A stretch of DNA of 64,000 nucleotides from Ahniella affigens (GTDB lineage Bacteria; Pseudomonadota; Gammaproteobacteria; Xanthomonadales; Ahniellaceae). The stretch lies in NCBI RefSeq assembly GCF_003015185.1, contig NZ_CP027860.1:496001-560000 (forward strand), written 5' to 3'. The notes under the pieces are model-generated. The model did no database searches. It was not told the origin of the DNA and was given only the letters and a program-made list of their open reading frames with translations. Below, in pieces: positions 23,623-32,792 of the stretch. Position numbers and translations under genes: made by a program. Positions within the stretch are counted from its first letter, which is position 1. Each line of letters starts with the position of its first letter.

Positions 23623-26600
23623 TCATTCGCCTGATTTGGCATGGCGCCGCTTGCCGGCGGCACGAATCTGAAGTTTCTCCTGGTGATTGGATGCAGCAAC
23701 GCTGGACGCTGTGCGTGCTGCTTGTTCGTTGGCAAAGACGCTGAGCACTCGTTCCGATTGGCCCTGACGCCATCGGTCTTTGATCAACAACCAGTCTCCG
23801 GCGCGCAAGTCATTCAGTGACCGCACTTCGCGCTTGCCGACGCGTTGTTGCTGCCAGCGAACCGCTTCGCCTTCGCGGGCGAGCAAGCTGCTGCCGTCAC
23901 TGAGCGTGACGATGCCCGCGCCAGCCTGCCGACTGGAGGCGCTTAGCACGGACACAATGCGCTCAGTGACCGGTTTCGAAGCAACCAGATCGCTTGCGAT
24001 GGCTGGGTTGGCCGGAAAGGCGACCCATCCCATCAGGCCGACGATCAGCGCGGCGCTCATTCTCGTGTCACGCCGGAACAGCCCCGCCATACCAAGCATC
24101 AACACACCAAGGACAATGCTGGCAATACGAGACCAGGCCGGAACGGCCGTTGGCGCCGCTGCAGCCACATCCACAATCGTGACCTCCAGACTGGACGGGC
24201 TGCCGAGGCTTGCGCCACCGGCTGGGTTTTGCAGTTCTATCGCGAACATTTCGGTGGGCTCAGCGTTGGAGTCGCGGACAATGGGAACGGCAATCGTGCG
24301 GGCACTGACATCGCCATCGGGCCAACTCAAGGTGCCTTGCACTGGTTGATAGTCACTGCCGGCCGAAGCGCTGAGATCGACGGTCTGATAGTCGACACTG
24401 ATCGCACCCGCGCTGCCACCGATGCGGCTCACGACGATCTCGGCCACACTGTCGGTCTCGTTGACGCTTGCCGCCGCCACGACAAACTGCAGACTGCCAA
24501 ACGCATCGTCGTCGATCAGGTCGAACAGATGCGTGTCGCGTCCGATCGCCACGCCGCCGGTTGGGTTGCCGAGTGCCAAAGGTGCGGATTCAGCGCCTTC
24601 GACCAACGCATCATTGACGACTTGCACGGCGAGTGTCTTCGCGCCGCCTTCGCCGTCGGCCCATTGCACGGTGGGATTGCTGAGCACAAAGTCCATGCCT
24701 TCGGTCGCACTGCCCGCGTTCGCAATCACGGTCACGGAGACGGCGCCGGCGGTTCCAGCGGTGCGCGTCAGCACAACGTTGTGCGTCCCAGCTGCTTCGC
24801 TCGCTGAAGAACTGGTGCTCTGAAAATTTACGAACCCGATCGGATCATTGTCGGCGATGCTGACCGTGGCCGTCGTTTGAGCGCCAAGCGCGGCACCGCC
24901 AGTAGGATTGGACAAACTGATCGTGAACTGCTCGACCGCCTCGTTCAACGTGTCTTTCAGGATTGGAATCTGCACCGTCTTGCTGTCGGCGTCACCAGCC
25001 GCCCAATTCAATGTGGTTGTCACTGATGAGAAGTCAGCGCTGTCTGCGGTGCCAGCCTGTGTCTGCACTTGCACCGATATCGCGTTGCCGACGCCGCCGG
25101 TGCGGCTGACGGCAAGCATCGCCACACCGTCGCTCTCAACCACGCTGAGTGCGTCCGTTTGCCACTGCAGGCTGCCAGGGGTGTCGTCATCATTGATGTT
25201 GACGATCTGTTGCGATCCGGGTGAACCCGGCAGCGCATCGGGAATACGGACGCGGAAGTCCTCGCTGCTTTCGACAAGTTGATCGTCCAAAATCGGAATC
25301 GTGACGAGCTTGTCGCTTGTGTCGCCGTCTGGCCACGTCAAGGCTACTGTCGTGGCCGTATAGTCGCTGCCCGCATGAGCGAGTAGATCGCTGGTCTCGA
25401 TGATCGCATTCAAAGTGCCCTCGCTGCCCTGAACCCGACGGACCGTCACGGTCTGTGTCAGTGCATTCTCAGCGACATTACTTTCGCTGGGCGAGATGCT
25501 GGCGCGACCCAACTTGGGTACGTTGCTGATCTGAATCTGCATGCTTGCCTGACCGCCCAGCGTGGCGCCGCCAGAAGGATTGCTGAGGTTCACACTCAAC
25601 GACTCGACGCCCTCGGCCAGTTGATCATCCAATACGGTCAGCGTGACCGTCTTGCTCAGCTCGCCATCGGCAAACTGGACGGTTTCCGAAAGTGGCTGAT
25701 AGTCCGCTCCGGCAGTCGCCGTGCCATCGCTGCTGCTGAGCAAGACGCTGACTGCGCCTTCACTGCCTTGCGTGCGGCTGACGGTGAGCGTGAGACTTCC
25801 GGCGTTCTCGGCGACGCTCTGCGTGGCTACTGCAAACTGCAATTGTCCTGGTGCGGCGACGTTCTGAATGGTTAGCAGCGATGTGTTCGGGCTGCTGATG
25901 GTGGCGCCGCCAGTTGGATTGCTCAGGCTGATCTGCGCGGTTTCTGGACCTTCGGCAATCGTATCGCTCAGGATTGGCACCGAGATGGATTGGGTCGTCT
26001 GGCCATCAGCGAAGTTGAGGACGCCTGTCGTTGCGGTGTAGTCCGATCCGGCCACGGCGCTGCCATCGCTGGTTTGTACGGTGACGCTGGCGACGCCTTC
26101 GCTGCCGTTGACACGTTCAACGCTGAACACCGCCTGCGCGTCCGTTTCGAGCGCCGATACGCTCGGTGCGACGAACCGGAAGTCGCCTGGCGCGGCAACG
26201 TTCTGGATCGTCACCAGATGCGAGCTCTGCCCGCTGATGACGGCGCCGCCGCCTGCATTGCCCAGCGTCAATTGAAGTTGCTCGCTTGGCTCGGCCAGCA
26301 CATCGGGCAGAATGGTAAGATGCACGGTCTGGCTCAATTCGCCATCGGCAAAAGTCAGTGTGCCCGATTGCGCCTGATAGTCGCTGCCAGCGGTGGCGCT
26401 CAAATCCTGCGTACTGAAGTCGACGCTGACGGCGCCTTCGCTGCCGCTCAGGCGAATCACTTCAATGTCGAGCGTGCCCGCGGATTCACTGCTCAGGCTC
26501 GTGGCGGTGGCGAAGCGCAGTTGGCCTGGTGCGGCAACGTTGCCGATTTCGATGGTCATCGTGCTGCGACCGCCGAGCGTTGCGCCGCCGGCCGGGCCGG

Positions 26601-29600
26601 TCAGATTCAATGCCAGTGTCTCAGCGCCTTCGGCGAGCGTGTCCGGCAGAATCGGAACACTGATCGACTTCGACAGTTCACCACTCGCAAAGCTCAGCGT
26701 GCCCGACACGGGCTGATAGTCGAGACCGCCTACCGCGGTGCCATCGGCGCTTCCATACTGCACACTGACCGCACCCTCGCTGCCTTGCGTGCGCATCACT
26801 AGAATATTGGCCGTGCCGCTACTCTCGGTGAACGATTCCAGTGCGCTGACAAACTGGAGTTCGCCCGGTGCCGCGACATTGTTGATCGTCAGCGATGCCG
26901 TAGCGGGAGTGCCGAGCGCGCTGCCATTCGTCGGGTTGCTGAGCGTGAGTTGTACCGACTCATCGCCCTCGGCGACGAAATCGGGCAGGACTGGAACCGA
27001 GAAACTCGCGCTCGTCTGACCATCGGCAAAACTCAGCACTCCGGTCGCAGGCAAATAGTCCAAGCCAGCGTTCGCGCTGCCGTCGGCACTCGCATACTGA
27101 ACTTGCGCGACCCCTTCACTGCCTTGCACACGTTCGACGACGATCGTTGCGGTGCCGCCAGTCTCGCTGAAACTCGGGCTCGCATTGGCGAAACGGAACT
27201 GTCCCGGTGCCGCGACATTGGTGATGGTGACGGTGCTGAGCGCATTACCGAGCGCGGCACCGCCAACGGGATTTTGCAAGCGGACCGAGAACGTCTCACT
27301 GCCCTCAGCAAGGATGTCAGGGAGGATCGGCACGACGATTGTTTGCGTGGTCACGCCATCAGCGAACGTTAACGTGCCACTGGCGTTGGTGTAGTCCTGA
27401 TTGCCTGAGGCACTGCCGTCCTGGGTTTGAAAGTCAACACTGACGACACCCTCGCTGCCCCCAGTGCGTTGTACGGTCAAGCTGATACTGCCACCGTCTT
27501 CGGCAATACTTGCGTTCGCCGAAGCCAGCGCCAGTGTTCCGGGCGTGGGTGTATTCGCAATGTTCAACACCGCATTGGCAGGCACGCCGAGCACCGCGCC
27601 GACCGGGCTACTGAGACTGAGTTGCACGGTCTCGCTTGCTTCCGCCACGCCATCCACCAACACGGGGATCGAGAAGGTCTTGCTACTCTCACCGTCGGCA
27701 AAATTCAGCGTGCCGCTCTGTGCGGTGTAGTCGCTCGGTTGCTGCGCCGAGCCATCGGTGGTCTGGTATTGCACCGAAACCGCACCGAAATTCGCGAGCG
27801 GCCGGGTCACTGTAATCGTCGCTTGGCCATCGCCTTCGGCCGCATTGAACGATGGTGCGCCAAACTGCAGCGTTTGCGGATCATTGTCGATGATTTGCAC
27901 CGTTGCGCTTTGATCAGGCGCCAGACTCAATCCACCCGTTGGGTTGCTCAGAGTGACGCTGAACAATTCCGATTGCTCGGGAATACCGTCGTCGATCAAA
28001 TTGACGGAGATCGTGCGAGCGCTGCCATCGCCTGCGCTCCAGTTCAACGTTTGGCTCAGCGGCTGGAAGTCGCTGCCAGCAACGGCGCTGCCATTGCTGC
28101 TGCCAACTTGCACACTGACGGCGTTTGCAACATCCGAGCGTAAGACGCTCAAGCTGACGACGCCCGCTTGTTCATTGACGCTGATGCTGGTCGGATCGAT
28201 ACGTACCGTGCCCACCACATCGTTGTCGAGGATCGTCACCGCGTGACGGCCGGTACCAGCAATCGTGGCGCCGCCGGTCGGATTAGCCAGCACGAGATCA
28301 AACGTCTCATCGGGCTCATCCACGAAGTCGTCGATCGGGCTCACGCTGATCGTCTTCGGGCCGGCGTCGCCGATCGCAAAATTCAGCGTTTGCGGACTGA
28401 ACGAATAGTCTGAACCATTGCTCGCACTGCCTGCTGCGGCGTTGACGACGACGCTTACGGCCACATCGGTGCCACCCTGGCGACTGACCTGCACGGTGTG
28501 CGTGCTGGTTGTTTCCGCAACCGAACTGCTTGGTGTCGTGAAGACAAAGAACCCCGGCTGCGCGACATCGTCGTTGGCGATGGTGACCGTGCCTTGGCTA
28601 TTGCCCAGCGTCGCCCCACCCGTGACACTGTTCAGGCTAACGCGAAGGGTCTCGTCTGCTTCAAACTGCGGATCGTCGAGCAACGGCACGATGATGAGTT
28701 TGTCGCCAGACTCACCGTCGGCCCAGGACAGCGTGCCACTTGTCGTTGTGTAGTCGGTGCCAGCGGTCGCCGTCAGCGCTTGCGTCTGATATTGAACAGA
28801 CACTGCGCCATCTTGTCCGCTGGATCGGGTGACCGTGAGCGCGGCACTTCCGCTGTTCTCGAATTCGGTGACGCCACTGGCGATATTGATCGCGCCGAAC
28901 TGCGCTGGCGCCCGCTCGACCGCGCCCAGATCGATGCGGCCACCGACAACGCGCGCAAGGCCGCGTTGATCGGTGTTGTAGTCGGCGCCCGTGAAAGCGG
29001 GATCACCCGCATTGACGACCGGGCTGTGCAGACGCGGCAACAGCGTTTCGGTGTGGCCCCCGTTGTTCGCGAGTGGAAATAGATCGGGCGCCAGGTTCAA
29101 CATGCCCGAACCCTGGCTGAAACTGGCCCCGCCTTGGGCGCGGACCAGCGAGTACGACACGCCTGCAGAGACATTGGCGCCGCCACGCAAGTCGTCGGCA
29201 ACGGCCGCTGCGGTGTTGTCGGCGAGAACGCTGTTGGCAATCGTGATCTCTTGGACCCCGATGTTGTCGCTGACCAAGCCACCGCCGGCGTCTGCATGAT
29301 CGACGTCGTTCAGCACGATGGTGCTGGACTCCACGCGCACCATTGGGCTCTTTGCCAGCATGATGCCGCCGGCCTGATTGTTTGCGAAGTTGCCGCTGAC
29401 GGTGAGGTTGCGCAGTCGGGCTTGTCCAGCATCTTGGCTCAGGTGCAAGCCACCACCGCCGTTGCTGTTGGCGGTGTTCTGGATCAGGCTGGAGTCGGCA
29501 AACAACACATCGCCTGGCGAGTAGGGGCCGACCTGACGAATATGGACGCCGCCGCCTTCGCCCAAGGTGGCCAAATTGCCGCTAAAAGTGCTGCGTTCGA

Positions 29601-31125
29601 TCAGCACGGCCGGATCGCTTGGGCCAGCATTGCTGCCCGCCAGGATGAAGACGCCGCCAGCAGACCAAGCCGCCTCGTTATTGGCGAACGTGCTGTCCAC
29701 AATATGGAGTTGCGCGCCCCGACCCTCGCGTGCGAATGAAGCGAGCGCGCCGCCGTCGGCGAACGCGCCATCGCTGTCGGCGTCAGTGACCACGTTGTCG
29801 GTGAACTGGCAGTGATCGATCACGGCGCCATCGGAGAGGTCGTACAGCATGGCCCCGGCGCCACTGCCGCCGCCTTGATTCTGGGTAAACGTGCTGTTTT
29901 GACAATGGAACGCCGTCGCGCGACTGCCGATATAGGCGCCGCCACCGCCGCGATTGGCGGTATTGCCGCTGATGATGGAATCGGTGATGGTCAGATCGCC
30001 GTAATAGAACATGCCGATACCACCGACACCGCCGCTGCCGACGTTGTTCGAGATCGTGCTGCGGGTGACCTCCAGGGCGAGGTTCTGGCGTGTGTAAAAG
30101 CCACCACCGAAGTCACCAGCGGTGTTGCCCGTGATGACGCTGTCGATGACGTTTGAATAGAGCGCGTCGATGACCGAAACGCCACCGCCAGCACCATCGG
30201 CGTGATTGTTCTCAATGCGCGTCTGGTCGCGGACATCGATACCGCCCGCGTGGTCCAGACTGATCGCGCCGCCATCGCCATTGTGCGCAATGTTGCCACT
30301 TAGGGTGCTGCGCTGAAGATCGGCAAAGGTGTCGAACTGGTCGCCAGACAAGTAGATCGCGCCGCCACCGCGGGTGCTGTTGGATTCGTTGTTCTGAAAC
30401 TGACTGTCGGCAATCAGTAACGGCACTGAGGGGGCCAGATAGCGCGCGTGCAAGGCCGCGGCGCCACCGGCAAAGGTCGCAATGTTGTGAATGAACTGGC
30501 TGTTGGTGATCGTCAGTCCGATGCCGTCAACGAACACGGCGCCGCCGTCCAGGCCCAGGTAGAAGTTGGCGATGTTGTCCTGAAACAGGCAGTGTTCGAT
30601 CTGCACGGCGGCTTCGTCGCCGATCGCTCGAATCGCATGTTCGGTCGCGCCGGTCAGAGTGGATTCGCGGATGCTGAAGGCCTTGTCGGTCTCGAAGCGG
30701 ATGTCGTGGTCAGCGGAAAAATCGAAGCGCACGCCATTGCCGTCGAGTGCGACGGGCACGCTCAGGGCGGGCAGGGGGGTTAGCGGTCGAATGGTCTGGC
30801 CGCTTAGCGCAGGTGCGACGTCCAGGGTGTTAGTCGGATCGGTGCTGGCATTGAGGAGGCTCAGCGCTTCGCGCAGTGAACCGGCGCCGGCGTCAGCGGT
30901 GTTGGTGACGCTGATGGTTAGGGCTTGGCTCGCCGGACTGAACAGGATGGCAGACAGGGCGGCCGCCAAGGGCAATCGTGTGGACTTACCCTGAGTTGGT
31001 GGGTTTCCGCGCCGACCACGGTGTATCCGGATGGCAACCCGCGAATCGAGCGCCGCGCTGGGCGCGGCATCGTCGATACGTCCGGAGGGCGATGGGCCGG
31101 GCGTGGCGGGGATCGATTTCGACAT
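23623..31125 (-). CDS. Giant secreted protein: beta-helix, 14 Calx-beta domains, CTERM-like segment and extra tail
   Basis: A 2,500-residue protein. A long basic N-region precedes a signal sequence core at about 52-68 (LPLAAALSAILFSPASQA). Residues ~70-690 form a right-handed beta-helix of GGA-rich repeats (polymorphic outer-membrane type), ending in a choice-of-anchor-Q segment (PLANNGGHTETLLPRLHSP). About 780-2320 hold 14 Calx-beta domains, each with DGSA..GxDY and GxLxFADGE motifs. At 2328-2355 lies VPAWSRIASIVLG..LFRR, like an IPTL/VPTL-type sorting signal. After it come a second hydrophobic segment and ~120 polar residues. Calx-beta domains usually bind Ca2+ in extracellular adhesins. 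Likely a surface or matrix protein; partners unknown. Confidence 0.88.
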   Translation of the reverse strand: MSKSIPATPGPSPSGRIDDAAPSAALDSRVAIRIHRGRRGNPPTQGKSTRLPLAAALSAILFSPASQALTISVTNTADAGAGSLREALSLLNASTDPTNTLDVAPALSGQTIRPLTPLPALSVPVALDGNGVRFDFSADHDIRFETDKAFSIRESTLTGATEHAIRAIGDEAAVQIEHCLFQDNIANFYLGLDGGAVFVDGIGLTITNSQFIHNIATFAGGAAALHARYLAPSVPLLIADSQFQNNESNSTRGGGAIYLSGDQFDTFADLQRSTLSGNIAHNGDGGAISLDHAGGIDVRDQTRIENNHADGAGGGVSVIDALYSNVIDSVITGNTAGDFGGGFYTRQNLALEVTRSTISNNVGSGGVGGIGMFYYGDLTITDSIISGNTANRGGGGAYIGSRATAFHCQNSTFTQNQGGGSGAGAMLYDLSDGAVIDHCQFTDNVVTDADSDGAFADGGALASFAREGRGAQLHIVDSTFANNEAAWSAGGVFILAGSNAGPSDPAVLIERSTFSGNLATLGEGGGVHIRQVGPYSPGDVLFADSSLIQNTANSNGGGGLHLSQDAGQARLRNLTVSGNFANNQAGGIMLAKSPMVRVESSTIVLNDVDHADAGGGLVSDNIGVQEITIANSVLADNTAAAVADDLRGGANVSAGVSYSLVRAQGGASFSQGSGMLNLAPDLFPLANNGGHTETLLPRLHSPVVNAGDPAFTGADYNTDQRGLARVVGGRIDLGAVERAPAQFGAINIASGVTEFENSGSAALTVTRSSGQDGAVSVQYQTQALTATAGTDYTTTSGTLSWADGESGDKLIIVPLLDDPQFEADETLRVSLNSVTGGATLGNSQGTVTIANDDVAQPGFFVFTTPSSSVAETTSTHTVQVSRQGGTDVAVSVVVNAAAGSASNGSDYSFSPQTLNFAIGDAGPKTISVSPIDDFVDEPDETFDLVLANPTGGATIAGTGRHAVTILDNDVVGTVRIDPTSISVNEQAGVVSLSVLRSDVANAVSVQVGSSNGSAVAGSDFQPLSQTLNWSAGDGSARTISVNLIDDGIPEQSELFSVTLSNPTGGLSLAPDQSATVQIIDNDPQTLQFGAPSFNAAEGDGQATITVTRPLANFGAVSVQYQTTDGSAQQPSDYTAQSGTLNFADGESSKTFSIPVLVDGVAEASETVQLSLSSPVGAVLGVPANAVLNIANTPTPGTLALASANASIAEDGGSISLTVQRTGGSEGVVSVDFQTQDGSASGNQDYTNASGTLTFADGVTTQTIVVPILPDILAEGSETFSVRLQNPVGGAALGNALSTVTITNVAAPGQFRFANASPSFSETGGTATIVVERVQGSEGVAQVQYASADGSANAGLDYLPATGVLSFADGQTSASFSVPVLPDFVAEGDESVQLTLSNPTNGSALGTPATASLTINNVAAPGELQFVSALESFTESSGTANILVMRTQGSEGAVSVQYGSADGTAVGGLDYQPVSGTLSFASGELSKSISVPILPDTLAEGAETLALNLTGPAGGATLGGRSTMTIEIGNVAAPGQLRFATATSLSSESAGTLDIEVIRLSGSEGAVSVDFSTQDLSATAGSDYQAQSGTLTFADGELSQTVHLTILPDVLAEPSEQLQLTLGNAGGGAVISGQSSHLVTIQNVAAPGDFRFVAPSVSALETDAQAVFSVERVNGSEGVASVTVQTSDGSAVAGSDYTATTGVLNFADGQTTQSISVPILSDTIAEGPETAQISLSNPTGGATISSPNTSLLTIQNVAAPGQLQFAVATQSVAENAGSLTLTVSRTQGSEGAVSVLLSSSDGTATAGADYQPLSETVQFADGELSKTVTLTVLDDQLAEGVESLSVNLSNPSGGATLGGQASMQIQISNVPKLGRASISPSESNVAENALTQTVTVRRVQGSEGTLNAIIETSDLLAHAGSDYTATTVALTWPDGDTSDKLVTIPILDDQLVESSEDFRVRIPDALPGSPGSQQIVNINDDDTPGSLQWQTDALSVVESDGVAMLAVSRTGGVGNAISVQVQTQAGTADSADFSSVTTTLNWAAGDADSKTVQIPILKDTLNEAVEQFTISLSNPTGGAALGAQTTATVSIADNDPIGFVNFQSTSSSASEAAGTHNVVLTRTAGTAGAVSVTVIANAGSATEGMDFVLSNPTVQWADGEGGAKTLAVQVVNDALVEGAESAPLALGNPTGGVAIGRDTHLFDLIDDDAFGSLQFVVAAASVNETDSVAEIVVSRIGGSAGAISVDYQTVDLSASAGSDYQPVQGTLSWPDGDVSARTIAVPIVRDSNAEPTEMFAIELQNPAGGASLGSPSSLEVTIVDVAAAAPTAVPAWSRIASIVLGVLMLGMAGLFRRDTRMSAALIVGLMGWVAFPANPAIASDLVASKPVTERIVSVLSASSRQAGAGIVTLSDGSSLLAREGEAVRWQQQRVGKREVRSLNDLRAGDWLLIKDRWRQGQSERVLSVFANEQAARTASSVAASNHQEKLQIRAAGKRRHAKSGE

Positions 31126-31289
31126 GACGGGGCGAGGCTCAGAGGCGTGATGGGCCTGAATCTAAGCCCCAGTGCCCGCTTCAACCAGTTGATTCGGAAT
31201 GGTTTTCCGTGTCCTGCAACGGCTGGGCAAGCGTCTGCACCAGGGAGTCAAGCCGGTGCTTTAGCCTGGTCTCAGGTATGAGCTGTTGT

Positions 31290-31412
31290 TGGGCTGGATT
31301 CCCACTTTGCGGCAAGTAACCCCTCCCCGAGCCCTCCCCGCGATCGCGGTGGAAGGATCTATCTCCCGCTCCCGTGCCACCGAGCTCCCTCTTCCACGCC
31401 ATTGGGAGCCGA
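31290..31412. repeat. Partial, inverted remnant of the dispersed repeat
   Basis: GCAAGTAACCCCTCCCCGAG followed by CCCTCCCCGCGATCGCGG is the reverse complement of the palindrome/TTACTTGC part of the ~235-bp repeat. The flanks are degraded. It lies just before the two complete copies. Confidence 0.6.
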
Positions 31413-31646
31413 GCCGCCCCTTTGGTGCGCTTATTCGCGCATCAAAATGTCAGCGGTAATGCGAGATTTTCTCGACGGTCCCGTGTGGCAAGTAGCCCTC
31501 TCCCCGGCCCTCTCCCACTCGCGTGGGAGCGGGAGAAGTGCCCCCTCCCCGCGATCGCGGGGAGGGGGTTACTTGCGGTCAGAATCGTCACCGCCCGCAA
31601 TTTATTGGTTCGCAAAACCAATGGGTTACGGCGTGTTTGATGAGAG
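31413..31646. repeat. Dispersed repeat with nested palindromes, copy 2
   Basis: Direct repeat of the element seen at 10986-11205; the next copy starts 238 bases later. Internal order: GCGC hairpin with CATCAAA, CCCACTCGCGTGGGAG hairpin, palindrome around CGATCG, TTACTTGCGGTCAGAATCG, TTGGTT/AACCAA hairpin, TTTGATGAGAG. CATCAAA and TTTGATG near the two ends form short inverted termini. Confidence 0.85.
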
Positions 31647-31650
31647 CCCA

Positions 31651-31894
31651 GCCGCCCCTTTGGTGTGCTTATTCGTGCATCAAAATGTCAGCGGCGATGC
31701 GAGATTTTCTCGACGGTCCAGTGTGGCAAGTAGCCCTCTCCCCAGCCCTCTCCCACTCGCGTGGGAGAGGGAGCGCTCCCTCCCCCGCGATCGCGGGGGA
31801 GGGTCGGGGAGGGGGTTAGTTGCGGTCAGAATCGTCACCGCCCGCAATTTATTGGTTCGCAAAACCAATGGGTTACGGCGTGTTTGATGAGAGG
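31651..31894. repeat. Dispersed repeat with nested palindromes, copy 3
   Basis: Tandem partner of copy 2 with few differences and a short insertion after the central palindrome. It is followed by another fragment (GGGGAGAGGGCTACCTGCGATCAGAAT, here described only by its position 31899-31925) that looks like a decayed further copy. Confidence 0.85.
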
Positions 31895-32009
31895 GTTGGG
31901 GAGAGGGCTACCTGCGATCAGAATGGCGCTCTCATCCGCAAGACGGGCGCTATGCAAACCGACCGGTTCCACCTGTTTGGTCCATCTTGCAGAGCAAACG
32001 CCAGGCAAC

Positions 32010-32038
32010 AAAAAACCCGCCACCAGGGCGGGTTTTTT
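32010..32038 (-). terminator. Rho-independent terminator of rpmB-rpmG
   Basis: AAAAAACCCGCC, loop ACCAG, GGCGGGTTTTTT. On the minus strand it lies 17 bases after the rpmG stop and ends in a T run; the symmetric A/T runs make it bidirectional in form. Confidence 0.93.
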
Positions 32039-32054
32039 GCGGGGCGCCGATCAA

Positions 32055-32219
32055 TTACTTGATCTTGGCTTCCTTGTACGCCACGTGCTTACGCACGACT
32101 GGATCGTACTTCATCATTTCCAGCTTCTCGGGCTTGGTCTTTTTGTTCTTGTCGGTCGTGTAGAAATGACCGGTGCCAGCCGTGGAGATCATGCGGATTT
32201 TGTCGCGCTTCGATGCCAT
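32055..32219 (-). CDS. rpmG: 50S ribosomal protein L33
   Basis: A 54-residue protein beginning [20 protein letters not shown] and ending [10 protein letters not shown], a clear L33. It contains no cysteines, so it is the zinc-independent form usual in proteobacteria. It starts 12 bases after rpmB; its AAGGAG ribosome site overlaps the rpmB stop (TAAGGAG). The rpmB-rpmG pair is a conserved operon. Confidence 0.97.
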   Translation of the reverse strand: MASKRDKIRMISTAGTGHFYTTDKNKKTKPEKLEMMKYDPVVRKHVAYKEAKIK

Positions 32220-32231
32220 GACTCTTGCTCC

Positions 32232-32468
32232 TTAGACCTTTTCGCCGCGTGCGCGCAGTTCGGCGAGCACGGCTTCGATGCCGTTCTTGTCGATGGTGCG
32301 CAGGGCTTGAGTGGAAACACGCAATTTGACCCAGCGGTTCTCGCTCGGGACAAAGAAACGACGCTCATGCAGATTCGGCAGCCAACGACGCTTGGTCTTG
32401 TTGTTGGCGTGCGACACGTTGTGGCCGGATTGCGGGCGCTTTCCGGTTACTTGGCAAACTTTTGCCAT
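32232..32468 (-). CDS. rpmB: 50S ribosomal protein L28
   Basis: A 78-residue protein, the standard length. It begins [20 protein letters not shown] and carries [12 protein letters not shown] and the C-terminal [12 protein letters not shown] segment of L28. It is the first gene of the rpmB-rpmG operon, with a promoter about 190 bases upstream and a terminator after rpmG. Confidence 0.98.
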   Translation of the reverse strand: MAKVCQVTGKRPQSGHNVSHANNKTKRRWLPNLHERRFFVPSENRWVKLRVSTQALRTIDKNGIEAVLAELRARGEKV

Positions 32469-32653
32469 GAATCACCTCGATAAACGACATCTCACCCATG
32501 GCCTGGGCGATAACGGCTCCGACGCTGTTGCCAGCTCGCGGGGGTCGGATTGGGAATTGCAGGCGTAAAGGCCAGCGACTCAGCGGATTTCCCTTGGCCC
32601 AGGTTCAGTCCGCACTGATCCGGGCGCCAGCAGAGTGGCGGAAAGGGGCGCGC

Positions 32654-32682
32654 TTTATAGCCGATTGGGCGGTTTCGGGCAA
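32654..32682 (-). promoter_or_regulatory. Sigma-70-type promoter for rpmB-rpmG
   Basis: Read on the minus strand: TTGCCC, exactly 17 bases, then TATAAA. Transcription would begin near 32647, leaving an untranslated leader of about 180 bases before rpmB. The placement and strength fit a ribosomal-protein operon. Confidence 0.75.
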
Positions 32683-32736
32683 GTGAAATGTCGGAAGGCT
32701 GAGACCCAGGTGGCGCGATACCAGCGCCAGAACGGA

Positions 32737-32757
32737 CCGGAACCCCCTCGGTTCCGG
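32737..32757 (-). terminator. Hairpin after the C25 peptidase gene
   Basis: CCGGAACC, loop CCCTC, GGTTCCGG, 36 bases after the stop codon of the minus-strand peptidase gene. The following bases are only weakly T-rich. Confidence 0.55.
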
Positions 32758-32792
32758 TTGCCTTTCGGGGCGCCACGGGGCGCCCGGACTGC

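Noticed and set aside
31402-31887. Plus-strand ORFs over the repeat cluster
   Set aside because: They are translations of the palindromic repeat units, with repeated peptide blocks and no ribosome site.
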